This document shows, in pieces, positions 17,089 to 27,400 of a stretch of DNA of 64,000 bases. The position numbers were made by a program, and so were the translations under genes. Source of the DNA: Tepidicaulis sp002389665 (GTDB lineage Bacteria; Pseudomonadota; Alphaproteobacteria; Parvibaculales; Parvibaculaceae); NCBI RefSeq assembly GCF_965222285.1, contig NZ_OZ244942.1, positions 124,001 to 188,000 of the forward strand. The letters are read 5' to 3'. The notes beneath the pieces are model-generated. The model made no database searches and had not been told where the DNA came from. It worked only from the letters and a program-made list of their open reading frames with translations. The stretch's first letter is position 1. The number at the start of each line of letters is the position of its first letter.

Positions 17089-17867
17089 TCCGTATCCCCG
17101 TTTCCCGATATGTCAGTGCATCCGTGCTGGCGCTGACGCTCGCCATGCCTGTTGCACTGTCGCCCATGCTGGCAAGCCCCGCTCACGCTTTTGGCTTCGG
17201 CCGCATCGTCTATGATCCGACCAACTATGCGCAGAACCTTCTGACTGCCGCACGTACGCTGGAGCAGATCAACCACCAGATCACCTCGCTTCAGAATGAA
17301 GCGCAGATGCTCATCAATCAGGCGAAGAATCTCGCCAGTCTGCCATATTCCTCGCTCCAGACTTTGCAGCAGAATGTCCAGCGCACGCAGCAGCTTCTGG
17401 CCCAGGCGCAGAACATTGCCTTCGACGTGCAGAACGTCGATCAAATGTTCCAACAGAAATACGGAAAGGTTTCGCTGTCCGCGACCGACGCCCAGCTCGT
17501 CGCCGATGCGCGGTCCCGCTGGCAGAATACGGTCGGCGGTTTGCAGGACGCCATGCGCGTGCAGGCTGGTGTCGTCGGAAATATCGACACCAACCGCGCT
17601 GAAATGTCCGCCCTTGTCGGGCAGAGCCAGAACGCCACCGGCGCGTTACAGGCGACACAGGCGGGCAATCAGCTTCTCGCGCTCCAGTCGCAGCAGCTTT
17701 CCGACCTGATCGCGCTGATGTCCGCCAATGGTCGCTCCGAAGCCCTGATCGAAGCCGAGCGTGCCACCGCCGCCGAACAAGGCCGCATCCAGCGCGAGCG
17801 CTTTCTGACGCCGGGATCGGGCTATCAGCCCGGCAATGCCCAGATGTTCGGCAACGGCAACAACTGA
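17085..17867 (+). CDS. trbJ: TrbJ, VirB5-like periplasmic pilus-tip protein
   Basis: 260 residues with a signal peptide ending near SPAHAFG (about residue 42). Next is the family segment RIVYDPTNYAQNLLTAARTLEQINHQITSLQNEAQML, then a long glutamine-rich coiled-coil region. TrbJ corresponds to VirB5, a minor component of the pilus tip. It overlaps trbE by 4 bp. Confidence 0.9.
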   Translation: MIRIPVSRYVSASVLALTLAMPVALSPMLASPAHAFGFGRIVYDPTNYAQNLLTAARTLEQINHQITSLQNEAQMLINQAKNLASLPYSSLQTLQQNVQRTQQLLAQAQNIAFDVQNVDQMFQQKYGKVSLSATDAQLVADARSRWQNTVGGLQDAMRVQAGVVGNIDTNRAEMSALVGQSQNATGALQATQAGNQLLALQSQQLSDLIALMSANGRSEALIEAERATAAEQGRIQRERFLTPGSGYQPGNAQMFGNGNN

Positions 17868-17887
17868 CCGGACAGGAGGGGCGCGAC

Positions 17888-18175
17888 ATGGACGGCAAGA
17901 TGCTGGCCCGGCTGGGCGCGATCATATTCGTGGCCATCGCCATCACCGCGACGGTGATCGAAATGACACGCGAGGACGAACCAGCACAGCCCCGCGCGGC
18001 GCCGGCGCTTCAGGCGCCTGCCGATCCGCTGCGCCAGAGCCTGCGCCACTGCCAGCAGTTAGGCGAGGCCGCCGTGAACGATCCCGGCTGCCTCGCCACC
18101 TGGGCCGAGAACCGCGACCGGTTCCTCGGCCGGACGCCGGTGCCCGCCGCCCCGCATCAGAACGGGGGACAGTGA
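17888..18175 (+). CDS. trbK-alt: TrbK-alt, putative entry-exclusion protein
   Basis: 95 residues with one N-terminal membrane helix (about residues 7-24) and a short periplasmic part containing CQQLGEAAVNDPGCLATWAENRDRFLG. The two cysteines and the CLATWAENRDRF block are typical of the alternative TrbK family that lies between trbJ and trbL. Entry exclusion is inferred from RP4 TrbK by position; sequence resemblance to RP4 TrbK is weak. Confidence 0.8.
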   Translation: MDGKMLARLGAIIFVAIAITATVIEMTREDEPAQPRAAPALQAPADPLRQSLRHCQQLGEAAVNDPGCLATWAENRDRFLGRTPVPAAPHQNGGQ

Positions 18176-18178
18176 ACC

Positions 18179-19540
18179 ATGGGCGGCACCGGCGTCATCG
18201 ACAACTTTCTGGGTGTTTTCACCAGTTACATCGACAGCGGCTTCGGCCTGCTTGGCGGCGAGGTCGCCTTCATCGCCACCACCCTGATCGTCATCGACGT
18301 GACGCTCGCGGCACTGTTCTGGTCCTGGGGTGCGGATGACGACATCATCGCCCGGCTGGTCAAGAAGACGCTCTTCGTCGGGGTCTTCGCATACCTGATC
18401 GGCAACTGGAACAATCTCGCCCAGATCATCTTCGACAGCTTCGCCGGTCTTGGCCTGAAAGGTTCGGGCACTAGCTTTTCCGCCGCCGATCTGCTGCGGC
18501 CCGGCAAGGTGGCGCAGACTGGCCTCGATGCCGGTCGCCCGCTGCTCGAATCCATCTCGGACATGATGGGTTATTGGTCGTTTTTCGAGAACTTCATCCA
18601 GATCGCTTGCCTGATGTTCGCCTGGGCGCTGGTACTGCTGGCCTTCTTCATTCTCGCCGTGCAGCTCTTCGTCACGCTGATCGAGTTCAAGCTGACCACG
18701 CTGGCGGGCTTTGTCCTTATTCCCTTCGGCCTCTTCGGCAAGACCGCCTTCATGGCCGAGCGCGTTCTTGGCAATGTCGTCTCCTCCGGCATCAAGGTGC
18801 TGGTGCTCGCCGTCATCATCGGCATCGGCTCGACATTGTTCTCGCAGTTTACGGCCGGTTTCGGCGGCGTGACGCCGACCATCGACGACGCCATGGCGAT
18901 CGTGCTGGCCGCACTTTCCCTTCTCGGCCTCGGCATCTTCGGTCCCGGCATCGCTTCCGGTCTGGTTTCTGGCGGCCCGCAGCTTGGCGCAGGTGCAGCA
19001 GTTGGAACCGGTCTCGCCGCTGGCGGCATGATGCTTGCTGGCGGCGCTGCCGCAGGCATGGCCGCGAAGGGAGGGGCAGCGGCGCTGTCGGGTGGAGCTG
19101 CTGCCGTCCGTGGCGGTGCTGCTGCCGCAGGTGCGGCGAGCGCCGCCTATAGTGTCGGATCGCTCGGCCAGTCAGGGGCTGCCGGTGTTGCCTCCGGCCT
19201 CGGCGGTGTTGCCCGCGCGGCAGGCTCAGCCGCAGCATCGCCCCTGAAGCGGACGGCATCGAAAGCAGCGGAAAGCGCCAAATCCAGCTTCTCCGATGGC
19301 GCGCGCGCCGGGCTCGGCGTCACCGGTGGATCGTCCTCGCAGGGAGCCATTGGTGGTGCGAGCGTGGCCGGTGCCGCACCCGCCTCCGCACCGGCGGGCG
19401 GACCGCCTGCATGGGCGCAGCAGATGCACCGCCGCCAGGCGCTCAATCACGGCACGACCATGGCCGCCCATGCCGTCCGCTCCGGTGACAGCCACGGCGG
19501 CGGCTCTTCCGTCAACATTTCCGAAAGTGACCGCTCATGA
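18179..19540 (+). CDS. trbL: TrbL, VirB6-like polytopic channel protein
   Basis: 453 residues. The first 290 or so contain about six hydrophobic segments (for example AFIATTLIVIDVTLAALFWSW, ACLMFAWALVLLAFFILAVQLFV). The tail is alanine/glycine-rich low complexity (about residues 260-400) and ends hydrophilic. VirB6-type proteins form part of the inner-membrane channel. Coupled to trbF by a 4-bp overlap. Confidence 0.9.
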   Translation: MGGTGVIDNFLGVFTSYIDSGFGLLGGEVAFIATTLIVIDVTLAALFWSWGADDDIIARLVKKTLFVGVFAYLIGNWNNLAQIIFDSFAGLGLKGSGTSFSAADLLRPGKVAQTGLDAGRPLLESISDMMGYWSFFENFIQIACLMFAWALVLLAFFILAVQLFVTLIEFKLTTLAGFVLIPFGLFGKTAFMAERVLGNVVSSGIKVLVLAVIIGIGSTLFSQFTAGFGGVTPTIDDAMAIVLAALSLLGLGIFGPGIASGLVSGGPQLGAGAAVGTGLAAGGMMLAGGAAAGMAAKGGAAALSGGAAAVRGGAAAAGAASAAYSVGSLGQSGAAGVASGLGGVARAAGSAAASPLKRTASKAAESAKSSFSDGARAGLGVTGGSSSQGAIGGASVAGAAPASAPAGGPPAWAQQMHRRQALNHGTTMAAHAVRSGDSHGGGSSVNISESDRS

Positions 19541-20226
19541 ACATCTTCAGACGTCCAGCGACCCATTACGGCAAATCGCCCGAACCCGAGACGCCTTACC
19601 AGAAAGCCGCGCAAGTCTGGGACGAGCGTATTGGCACGGCTCGCGCGCAGGCCAAGAACTGGCGCTATATGGCCTTCGGCTCACTGATCCTCTCGGCGGG
19701 CTTCGCTGCCGCGCTCGTTCTGCAATCGGCGCGAGGGACCGTCGTGCCCTGGGTGGTGCAGGTCGATAATCTCGGCCAGGCCCAGACCGTCGCCTCAGCC
19801 ACGGCCGATTACCGTCCGACCGATCCGCAGATCGCCTTCCATCTCGGCCGCTTCATCGAGCAGACGCGCTCGATCCCGGCGGACGCCATCATCGTGCGCC
19901 AGAACTGGCTGCGCGCCTATGAGTTCACCACAGATAGGGGAGCGGCCGCGCTCAACGACTATGCCCGCGCCAACGATCCGTTCACCCGTGTCGGCCGCCA
20001 GCAGATCGCAGTCGAGGTTTCCAGCGTCATCCGCGCCTCGAACGACAGCTTCCGAGTCGCCTGGACCGAGCGCCACTACGAGAACGGGCAGCTTTCCACG
20101 ACCGAGCGCTGGACCGCGATCCTGACCATCGTGATCCAGACTCCGCGCGATGCCGAGCGTCTGCGCGCCAATCCGCTCGGCATCTACGTCAATGCAATTT
20201 CATGGTCGCGGGAGATGAGCCAATGA
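19537..20226 (+). CDS. trbF: TrbF, VirB8-like assembly protein
   Basis: 229 residues: a short cytoplasmic start, one membrane helix at about residues 47-65 (WRYMAFGSLILSAGFAAALVL), and a periplasmic VirB8 domain ending VNAISWSREMSQ. Its periplasmic part nucleates the core complex with TrbG and TrbI, encoded next. Overlaps trbG by 4 bp. Confidence 0.9.
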   Translation: MNIFRRPATHYGKSPEPETPYQKAAQVWDERIGTARAQAKNWRYMAFGSLILSAGFAAALVLQSARGTVVPWVVQVDNLGQAQTVASATADYRPTDPQIAFHLGRFIEQTRSIPADAIIVRQNWLRAYEFTTDRGAAALNDYARANDPFTRVGRQQIAVEVSSVIRASNDSFRVAWTERHYENGQLSTTERWTAILTIVIQTPRDAERLRANPLGIYVNAISWSREMSQ

Positions 20227-21236
20227 CCATCGCGTCTTCCCGCAATTCCGCCCTGCCGGTTTTCCGAAAACCCGCCTTCGCGGCTTTGTTGCTTTCGGCC
20301 ACCATGCTGGCAGGCTGCGCCACCAACAAGACGCCGCAGTTCAGCTATGATGCCGATGTGCCGGCGTTGCCCGTCGTGCCGACCGCTGTCACCGATGACC
20401 GGCCTCGGCCGCTTCACACGCCGCCGGCCTGGACGGTCGCACGCGGCGGTACTGCTGCCGGAACACCGGCAGGCCGCGTCGAGAACGCCAATGCCGCCGC
20501 CCGCGTCGAGCCGCGCCGCGAGGGTTACTATAACGCCATCCAGATCTATCCCTGGTCGGAAGGCGCGCTCTATCAGGTCTATGCAGCACCAGGACAGATC
20601 ACCAATATCGCGCTGGAGCCGGGCGAAAGCCTAACCGGCGCGGGACCGATCGCGGCGGGAGACACCGCCCGCTGGATCATTGGCGATACCGAGAGCGGGA
20701 GCGGTACGTCGCGCCGGGTCCATATTCTCGTCAAACCATCCCGATCCGACATCTCAACCAATCTCGTGGTGACGACCGATCGGCGCACCTACATGATCGA
20801 GCTGCGCGCCCGTGAGGCGCTCTACATGCCATCCGTATCCTGGTCTTATCCGGCGCTGCCTGCCGGTCAGCGCCAGACCGTTCCGGCAGCACCCATGATC
20901 CCGGTCGAGGCGGCACGCAACTATCGTTACGGCCTGACCCGAGATACTCCGCCATGGCGGCCGATTTCCGTCTTCGATGATGGCCGCCGTGTCTATGTCG
21001 TTTTCCCGCGCGGCATCGTGCAGGGAGAGATGCCACCGATTTTCGTCATCGGTTCCGAGGGCGAGACCCAGATCGTCAATTCCCGTGTTCACCAGAACAT
21101 CTTGATCGTCGATCGGCTGTTCGGAGCGGCTGAGCTGCGTCTTGGTAGCGGCAAGCAGCAGCAGACGGTCAGGATCGTTCGCATCGAGCAAAGGCAAGCT
21201 GCCCAGCCCGCTAAAGCCGGAGAGCAACCGTCATGA
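20223..21236 (+). CDS. trbG: TrbG, VirB9-like outer-membrane core protein
   Basis: 337 residues from ATG 20223. A lipoprotein signal with lipobox L-A-G-C puts the acylated cysteine at residue 32. The VirB9 domain covers about residues 95-325 (RREGYYNAIQIYPWSEGALYQVY; RYGLTRDTPPWRPISVFDDG). It would form the outer-membrane core with TrbI. TrbG in this family is often a predicted lipoprotein, replacing a separate VirB7. Confidence 0.9.
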   Translation: MTIASSRNSALPVFRKPAFAALLLSATMLAGCATNKTPQFSYDADVPALPVVPTAVTDDRPRPLHTPPAWTVARGGTAAGTPAGRVENANAAARVEPRREGYYNAIQIYPWSEGALYQVYAAPGQITNIALEPGESLTGAGPIAAGDTARWIIGDTESGSGTSRRVHILVKPSRSDISTNLVVTTDRRTYMIELRAREALYMPSVSWSYPALPAGQRQTVPAAPMIPVEAARNYRYGLTRDTPPWRPISVFDDGRRVYVVFPRGIVQGEMPPIFVIGSEGETQIVNSRVHQNILIVDRLFGAAELRLGSGKQQQTVRIVRIEQRQAAQPAKAGEQPS

Positions 21237-22366
21237 GTGAAGAGGCTACCACCAACCCAACGCCGATGCGTCTGCGTGCCGAGCCGCCGCGCGTCACGCG
21301 CCTGTCGCGCAAGATGCTGGCCGGTGCCGGAGCTGTTGCGCTCCTCGGCATCGGCGGGGCGCTGATCTATGCGCTCCAGACGCGCGACATGAGCGGAAAC
21401 GGTGAAGAACTCTATTCGACCGAGAACCGCGCCACGGCAGATGGACTGGCGGGGCTGCCGAAGGATTATACCGGGCCGGTCTTGGGGCCGGCATTGCCGG
21501 GCGATCTCGGTGGCCCGATCCTCGACGCCCAGAACAGGGGGCAACCCGTTACGCCGCCCACTATGGCAACACCAACCCGTGATCCTGCCGAGGAGCGACG
21601 TCTTGCCGAGGAAGAAGCCGCACGTCTTAGCACCGTGTTCTTCCAGTCGGGGCAGAGATCAGCGACGACGCCTGGCTCCAATATGCCGGGCCTTGCTGGC
21701 CTTGACCTTGGTGGCCAGCCCGCAACACAGGACCGCCACACGGCATTTCTGAATGGGCCGGTGGAACGGCAGACCGTTGCCATGGATCGGATCATGGCGC
21801 CAGCCTCGCCCTACATCCTTCAGGCAGGGGCCGTAATCCCGGCGGCGATGATTACCGGCATCCGCTCGGACCTTCCCGGCCAGATCACCGCGCAGGTCAC
21901 GGAAAATGTCTATGACAGCCCGACCGGCAGCCTGCTCCTGATCCCGCAGGGAACGCGCATCATCGGTCAGTATGACGCCGGGGTGCAATTCGGTCAGCGC
22001 CGCGTGCTGCTGGTCTGGAACCGCCTGATCCTGCCCAATGGCCGCTCCATCGTGCTGGAGCGCCAGCCCGGTGCGGACGCTTCCGGCTATGCCGGGCTGG
22101 AAGATGGCGTTGATTACCACTGGTGGGATCTGATGAAGGCGGCGGGGCTGTCCACGCTGCTCGGCATCGGCACGGAACTGGCGACCGACGACGAGGATCG
22201 TCTGATTCGCGCTATCCGCGACGGAGCGCAGGATACCATCAATCAGGCCGGGCAACAGATCGTCCAGCGCCAGTTGCAGGTCTCGCCGACCCTGACGATC
22301 CGGCCGGGCTACCCGGTCAGGGTCATCGTTATCCGCGATCTCGTACTCGAACCTTACAGGAACTGA
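21233..22366 (+). CDS. trbI: TrbI, VirB10-like channel-spanning protein
   Basis: 377 residues. An N-terminal cytoplasmic stretch precedes a single membrane helix (about residues 25-45), a proline-rich periplasmic linker and the VirB10 domain (about 180-370; YILQAGAVIPAAMITGIRSDLPGQITAQVTENVYDS). It spans both membranes and closes the Trb core complex. Overlaps trbG by 4 bp. Confidence 0.91.
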   Translation: MSEEATTNPTPMRLRAEPPRVTRLSRKMLAGAGAVALLGIGGALIYALQTRDMSGNGEELYSTENRATADGLAGLPKDYTGPVLGPALPGDLGGPILDAQNRGQPVTPPTMATPTRDPAEERRLAEEEAARLSTVFFQSGQRSATTPGSNMPGLAGLDLGGQPATQDRHTAFLNGPVERQTVAMDRIMAPASPYILQAGAVIPAAMITGIRSDLPGQITAQVTENVYDSPTGSLLLIPQGTRIIGQYDAGVQFGQRRVLLVWNRLILPNGRSIVLERQPGADASGYAGLEDGVDYHWWDLMKAAGLSTLLGIGTELATDDEDRLIRAIRDGAQDTINQAGQQIVQRQLQVSPTLTIRPGYPVRVIVIRDLVLEPYRN

Positions 22367-22368
22367 CC

Positions 22369-22590
22369 ATGACGAAGCTGAAACTCGGCCCCCTCATCGA
22401 AGACAAGCCCGTGAAGGTGACCGTGGAACTGCCGGGGCCGCTGCATCGCGATCTTGTCGCCTATGCCGAAGTGCTGGCTCGCGAAACCGGCCAGCCAGCT
22501 GCCGATCCTGTCAGGCTGATTGTGCCGATGTTGGAACGGTTCATCGCCACGGATCGGGGTTTTGCCAGTGCCCGAAGATCGCGCTCATGA
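22369..22590 (+). CDS. DUF2274 protein, last gene of the trb operon
   Basis: 73 residues from ATG 22369, two bases after the trbI stop. MTKLKLGPLIEDKPVKVTVELPGPLHRDLVAYAEVLARETGQ and PVRLIVPMLERFIATDRGF are the DUF2274 signature. The family occurs at the end of trb operons and resembles a ribbon-helix-helix protein. Function is unknown. Its last 6 bp overlap the end of the convergent TetR gene, where cargo begins. Confidence 0.8.
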   Translation: MTKLKLGPLIEDKPVKVTVELPGPLHRDLVAYAEVLARETGQPAADPVRLIVPMLERFIATDRGFASARRSRS

Positions 22591-23214
22591 GGTGCTGCGC
22601 GATTCATGGCGCGTCGCGGCGATGATTTCCATGAGCGTGTCGACGGCCTCGCGCGCCGCGTTCCATTTAACGGACTGGTCCATTTCCCGGTTCTGAAGGG
22701 TGAGGCTCACCGCGCCATGTACCGTTGACCAGAACATGAAGCTGTAGCGGCTAAGATCCATGCCGGGCAAAAAACCTTGGTCCTGAGAGCAGCGAAGTCC
22801 CGTCAGCAATAGATTTAGTATCTGTCTTCCAGCTGCGCCCGACCATGGATCATCGCTGCCTCCGAGTCGTGGCGGCGGTGTGAACATCAGCCGGTACAGC
22901 GTGGGGCTTTCCAGTGCAAAGCGGACATAGGCATAGCTGCCATCACGCAAATAGCCGAATGGATTGCCGCGCATCTGTTCGAAGACGGCCAGCTTTTCTC
23001 TGTAGAGCCGGTTGAACCCTTCTTCCCGAACGGCGCGCAGCAAGGCGCTCTTGTTGCGGAAATGGCCGTAAAGCGCTGGTGCTGTGCAACCGATGGCATG
23101 CGCGACCGCAGTCAGCGGTACGTCGAGGTCGCCACGCTCTGACAGCAGCCGGATCGTTTCGTCGATCGCACGACGAGCAATATCAAGTTCTTGCTCTTTC
23201 CGGGGACGGGCCAT
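22585..23214 (-). CDS. TetR-family regulator
   Basis: 209 residues. The N-terminal HTH is clear (DETIRLLSERGDLDVPLTAVAHAIGCTAPALYGHFRNKSALLRAV), followed by a TetR ligand-binding helical domain (about 75-195). It faces a pair of AACTAAACG-type operator sites and a truncated gene on the other strand. TetR genes in this layout usually repress a divergent efflux pump, which is missing here apart from a 24-codon stub. Ligand unknown. Confidence 0.85.
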   Translation of the reverse strand: MARPRKEQELDIARRAIDETIRLLSERGDLDVPLTAVAHAIGCTAPALYGHFRNKSALLRAVREEGFNRLYREKLAVFEQMRGNPFGYLRDGSYAYVRFALESPTLYRLMFTPPPRLGGSDDPWSGAAGRQILNLLLTGLRCSQDQGFLPGMDLSRYSFMFWSTVHGAVSLTLQNREMDQSVKWNAAREAVDTLMEIIAATRHESRSTS

Positions 23215-23242
23215 TCCGATGCCTGTTGCAACTTGTCGTAAA

Positions 23243-23320
23243 AACTAAACGACATTTACTTTTTTCGTTGACGGCTTGGATGTCAAGAAGCAGCATTCTG
23301 TAACTAAACGTCGTTTAGTT
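23243..23320. promoter_or_regulatory. Paired TetR operator-like palindromes
   Basis: AACTAAACG-T-CGTTTAGTT at 23302-23320 is a perfect palindrome with 9-bp arms. A second AACTAAACG half-site with a degenerate partner lies at 23243-23261. Both are between the TetR gene and the divergent stub, so they would control both directions. ACTAAACGNCGTTTAGT-type sites are typical for TetR repressors of efflux genes. Confidence 0.65.
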
Positions 23321-23340
23321 TGAGGATGTGCGGAGAGCCG

Positions 23341-23415
23341 ATGAACGCACACAGATCGATTTTCGCGCTGATGATGGCGGGGTGCCCGTCAGAAACCGAA
23401 CGCTGTTTCGGATGA
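23341..23415 (+). pseudogene. 24-codon stub of a divergent gene, probably a deleted efflux adaptor
   Basis: ATG 23341 behind GGAGAG encodes MNAHRSIFALMMAGCPSETE and stops at 23415. The start is like a lipoprotein signal of an RND periplasmic adaptor (hydrophobic, then A-G-C). It directly follows the TetR operator, where such an adaptor gene is expected. Frame and sense end after about 15 residues. A deletion joining this start to the LysR region is the simplest reading; a genuine short leader peptide is possible. Confidence 0.4.
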
Positions 23416-23421
23416 TGCACC

Positions 23422-24393
23422 ATGGCTGTGATCGGAAACAATCAGACCTCGCCTGATGATAGCCTCACAAAGGTCGTTGAGGGGAAACCCGGCACATCTG
23501 CGGTCCGGCTGAACCAGTTGCGATATTTTGTTGCCGCCGTTGATTATGGGAGTTTTCGCAAGGCTGCTGCCGCGCTTTCTGTGCAGGAATCCTCCATCAG
23601 CCGACGAATCCGTGATCTCGAAGATGAACTCGGGGCGTCGCTTTTCATGCGTCATGCTGGTGGGGTGCGGCTGACCGTTGCCGGGCGGGAATTCCTGCGC
23701 AACGCCCGCCATGCGCTTCGTCAGATCGACATCGGGGTGACCAAGGTGGCAGCGGTTGGCCGGGCGGAACAAGGCCTTATCAAGGTCGGGATATTTTCAT
23801 CTCTCGCGTCAGGATTTCTGTTCGATCTGCTGCGTGATTTTGGGGAGCGTCACCCGAAGGTGCATGTAGACATCATTGATGGCAATCCACCTGAACACGT
23901 CGCTGCAGTGCGCAAACTTTGCCTGGATGTCGCGTTCATCACCGGAACGGCGGCCTGGGATGACTGTGAGGCCGAGCATATGTGGTGCGAAAAGGTTTTC
24001 GTGGTGCTGCCCGATGATCACCCGTTGGCGAACAAACCCGAACTTGGATGGGCCGATTTGGCATCCGAGCAGTTCATCGTGAGCGATGTTGCGCCGGGAC
24101 AGGAGATCCATGACTATTTGGTGGCCCATCTTGCCGGCCTCGGACGCGGTCTCGACATTCAATCGCAGCAGGTCGGCCGCGACAATATTCTATCGCTTGT
24201 CGCTCTCGGTCGAGGCCTCACTCTGACGAGCGAAGCGACGACCGTCGCGCAGTTTCCGGGGGTCACCTATCGGGAACTTGCGGGTGAGATCCTGCCGTTC
24301 AGCATGGTCTGGTCTGCCCAAAACGATAATCCGGCATGTCGACGGTTGATGAGCTTGGCTCGCTCGATGACAGGTTTTTCCGGGAGGAAATAG
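23422..24393 (+). CDS. LysR-family regulator
   Basis: 323 residues. The winged HTH is at about residues 29-90 (LNQLRYFVAAVDYGSFRKAAAALSVQESSISRRIRDLEDELGASLFMR), then the periplasmic-binding-like effector domain (LIKVGIFSSLASGFLFDLLRDFGERHP...). About 28 extra residues precede the HTH. No obvious target lies beside it: the stub is upstream and sbcC converges from the right. It may be an orphan left by the same deletion. Confidence 0.85.
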   Translation: MAVIGNNQTSPDDSLTKVVEGKPGTSAVRLNQLRYFVAAVDYGSFRKAAAALSVQESSISRRIRDLEDELGASLFMRHAGGVRLTVAGREFLRNARHALRQIDIGVTKVAAVGRAEQGLIKVGIFSSLASGFLFDLLRDFGERHPKVHVDIIDGNPPEHVAAVRKLCLDVAFITGTAAWDDCEAEHMWCEKVFVVLPDDHPLANKPELGWADLASEQFIVSDVAPGQEIHDYLVAHLAGLGRGLDIQSQQVGRDNILSLVALGRGLTLTSEATTVAQFPGVTYRELAGEILPFSMVWSAQNDNPACRRLMSLARSMTGFSGRK

Positions 24394-24438
24394 GGTTTAA
24401 GGGCCTGTTCGGTCGGAGGCGCCGGGCCGCTGCTCACC

Positions 24439-27400
24439 TCAACCCTGGCAGACCTCGATGGCGCTTTTCCCGCCCCCCTGTTTGTGCACGGCGATTCGGG
24501 TGGGGATGCGCTCCTTCATGGCCTCGACATGGCTAATGACACCGACCTGACGGCCCTGGGATTGCAGGCTTTCCAGTGCATCAATAGCCAGGTCCAGGCT
24601 GCCTGCGTCGAGTGATCCGAACCCCTCGTCGATGAATAATGTCGCCGCGAGACCACCTTTGCCGCCCATTCGCGAAAGGGCGAGCGCAAGGGCGAGCGAC
24701 ACCAGGAAGCGCTCGCCGCCTGAAAGGCTACGCGTGGCACGGGCCTCGCCGCCCATGTCGCAATCTTCGACCTGCAGTGCGAGATCAGCCGCGCGGCGCA
24801 GACGGTAACGCGGATTGAGGTCCGACAGATGGTGGTTGGCGTGATCGACCAACACGTCCAGCGTGATGGATTGCGCGACCCTGGCAAATTTGTCCCCACT
24901 GCGAGAGCCCGCTGCGTGGTTTACAGCCTCCCAGATATCCAGTTCGGAGCGAGCTTGGGCAATTTCCACCTCCAGCCCGGCAAGCGCGGTCCGCGCTGCA
25001 ATATCGCGTTGGAGTTCCCCGTCGATTGCCCCGATCCTTTCAGCGCGCGTCTGGTTGGCGGCATCCAGCACCGAAAGTGCCTCTGCCAGAGCCTCGGGTG
25101 GATCTTCGGGCAGGCCAGCAGCTTCAGCGTCGGTGTGATCTTTGCGCCGAGAGTCCAAAGTGGCGCGAGCCGAAGTGACGGAATCGTCGAGTGCACGAAG
25201 CCGTTGACGCAAGTTGGCGACGTCCGTTGCCGGGAGACCAAAAAGAGTGTCCAGATCAGCCGGGGCCAGATCCGTGCTGGCCAATGCCTCGGCAAGCGCC
25301 GACTGTGCGATTTCCTGCGCCTGATTTGCGCCCGTCATTTCAGTAGCAGCGGCCTCGGCCTTGGCGCGAGCAGCGGCCCAGGCAGCCGTAGCTTCCGCCA
25401 GAGCATTTCGGGCCGCATCCAGTGCGGCAGCAGCGCCTTTGCGTGCTTCGTTGTGACGGGTACGATGCGTGGCAGTAACTTCGCCGCCTAAAAGAGGTGC
25501 ACGTTCGTCCTGGAGGGTCTGCAGCGTATTCAATCGAGCCGTGACAGCTTCATTCGCTTCGCCAAACTGTTTTGCGGCGTTTTCAGACCGGCTTTCCGCC
25601 TTTGCAAGCTGGGGCGCCAACGCGACAAGTGTGGCCGAGTTGCTATCACGAACCTTGCGTAGCTGGGTGACTTCCGCGACCCGGCTTTCCAACCGACCCG
25701 ACAGACCGGGAATGGCCAGGTTTTCTCCTACCTGCTCCAGAATCGGAGAAATCGCGGTAGCATGACGAAGACTCTCCGCTTCAGCGGTTTCGGCTGCACG
25801 CAGGTCCAGCATTTGAAGGCTGGTGGCATTGGCAAGCTCGCCGTTCCAAGTTTCGCGCGCGGAGGTATGACCGGCAATGATCTTGCGCAAACCTTCGCGC
25901 TGGCTGGTCGTGCTGGCCAGTGAGTTCCGCAGTCTGGAAAGTTCCACTTGAGCTGCAGCTTCGGCTTGCCGAGCGGTTTCTGTCGTATCCAGCAAAGTGG
26001 CGAGATATGCGCGATCTTCGCCGGGTTCCTTGGGCAGAGCGGGGCAATTTGGTACGGCCAAGGCCCGGTTGTATGCATCCTGCCAATGAGCCCATGTGGT
26101 GGCTATCATCGCTTCGGCTGTCTGCGCATTCTTTCCGGCTTGTTCCAACTCTCCCTGTGCACGATCCTGAGCGCGCAGTGCCGCGGCCTGTTCATTGCGA
26201 GCATTCTCGACGGCTGCGCGTGCCGCAGCCAGGTCGGCGCGTAGCCCTGCGGCCAGCTCGGCCAGTGCGTTATCGGCATGCGTTTGATGTTCGGGGGATC
26301 CGCAAACCGGGCATGGCTCTCCCGGCTCGAGCCGCAAGCGCAGTTCTCGCGCGGCATCTGACGCCGCCATGTCAGCGCGTTCGGTGGGGGCGATTAGGGC
26401 CGTGACCTGCGCGTTCGCAGTTGTCATGGCCTCGGCAGCAGCGCCTGCTTGGGCTTTGGCAGTGGCTAGGGCCTCTTTTGCAGCTTCGGCGGTTTTTTCT
26501 GCCGCCGCAAAATCTGATCGAGCAGAACCGTGCTCCTGCTCGGCGCGGCGCATATCTGCAAGGGCAGTGGCAAACGTCTGAAGTTCACTTCCTCTTTCCG
26601 GCGGATGAGTAGTCTCGAGTGTGCGGAGGCGGTCTGCCAGATTGGCGGCTTCGTTGGTCAGCCTGACTTCATCTGTCGCGTCGGTTTCGGTCCGGTTGGC
26701 GAGTTCGGCCAATGCGACGGTCAATCGCTCGATCTCAGCCCGATGAGTTCCGCTGTCGCTCCTTGCCCGTGTCAGGGCGGACTGCGCTTCGTCATGCGCC
26801 ACAATATGCTGGCGGATTTGCAACCAGTTATCGGCCAATGCACAATCAGAGGAACGTTCGGCGAGTTCCGCTTCAGTCGCCTGCAAAGTTTCGCGGGCTT
26901 TGGAATCATCTTGCTGCAAGGCCTGAAATGCAATCCGGGCCTGCTCGGCTTCTTGTTCCAATGCCTCAGCTTGCGAGCGGGAAGTTTCCAGCTCAGTCGT
27001 GGCGGACGTGATACGGCTGTCGAGCGCGGCGGCCTGATCCCAGAGCGGGCCAAATATCTTGAACTCATTCTCGCGGGATGTGTGTTCGGCCTCCGCCTGC
27101 CGGGTCACTTCCTGAAGCGCATTGGCTTTCGCGGCAGTGTCGTTGGAAAATTCGGTGGTTGCCGCTACCGAGCTGGTAGCATTGCCTACTCGATCCTTGG
27201 CATCTCGCAGGGTTTGCCATTGAGCGCGCAGTGGGATTGCCTGGTCAATACGGGCAAGTTGTGCGCGATCAACACTGGCATCGCCCTGACTTGTCAAAGC
27301 CTGTTCGAGCGCGGCCTCAGCGAGTCCGACTTGCCGGGACGTTTCAGCATATCGGGTATGGCGTGCCAAGGCATCCTTGAGGGTCTTGGCCTCTGCGCCT

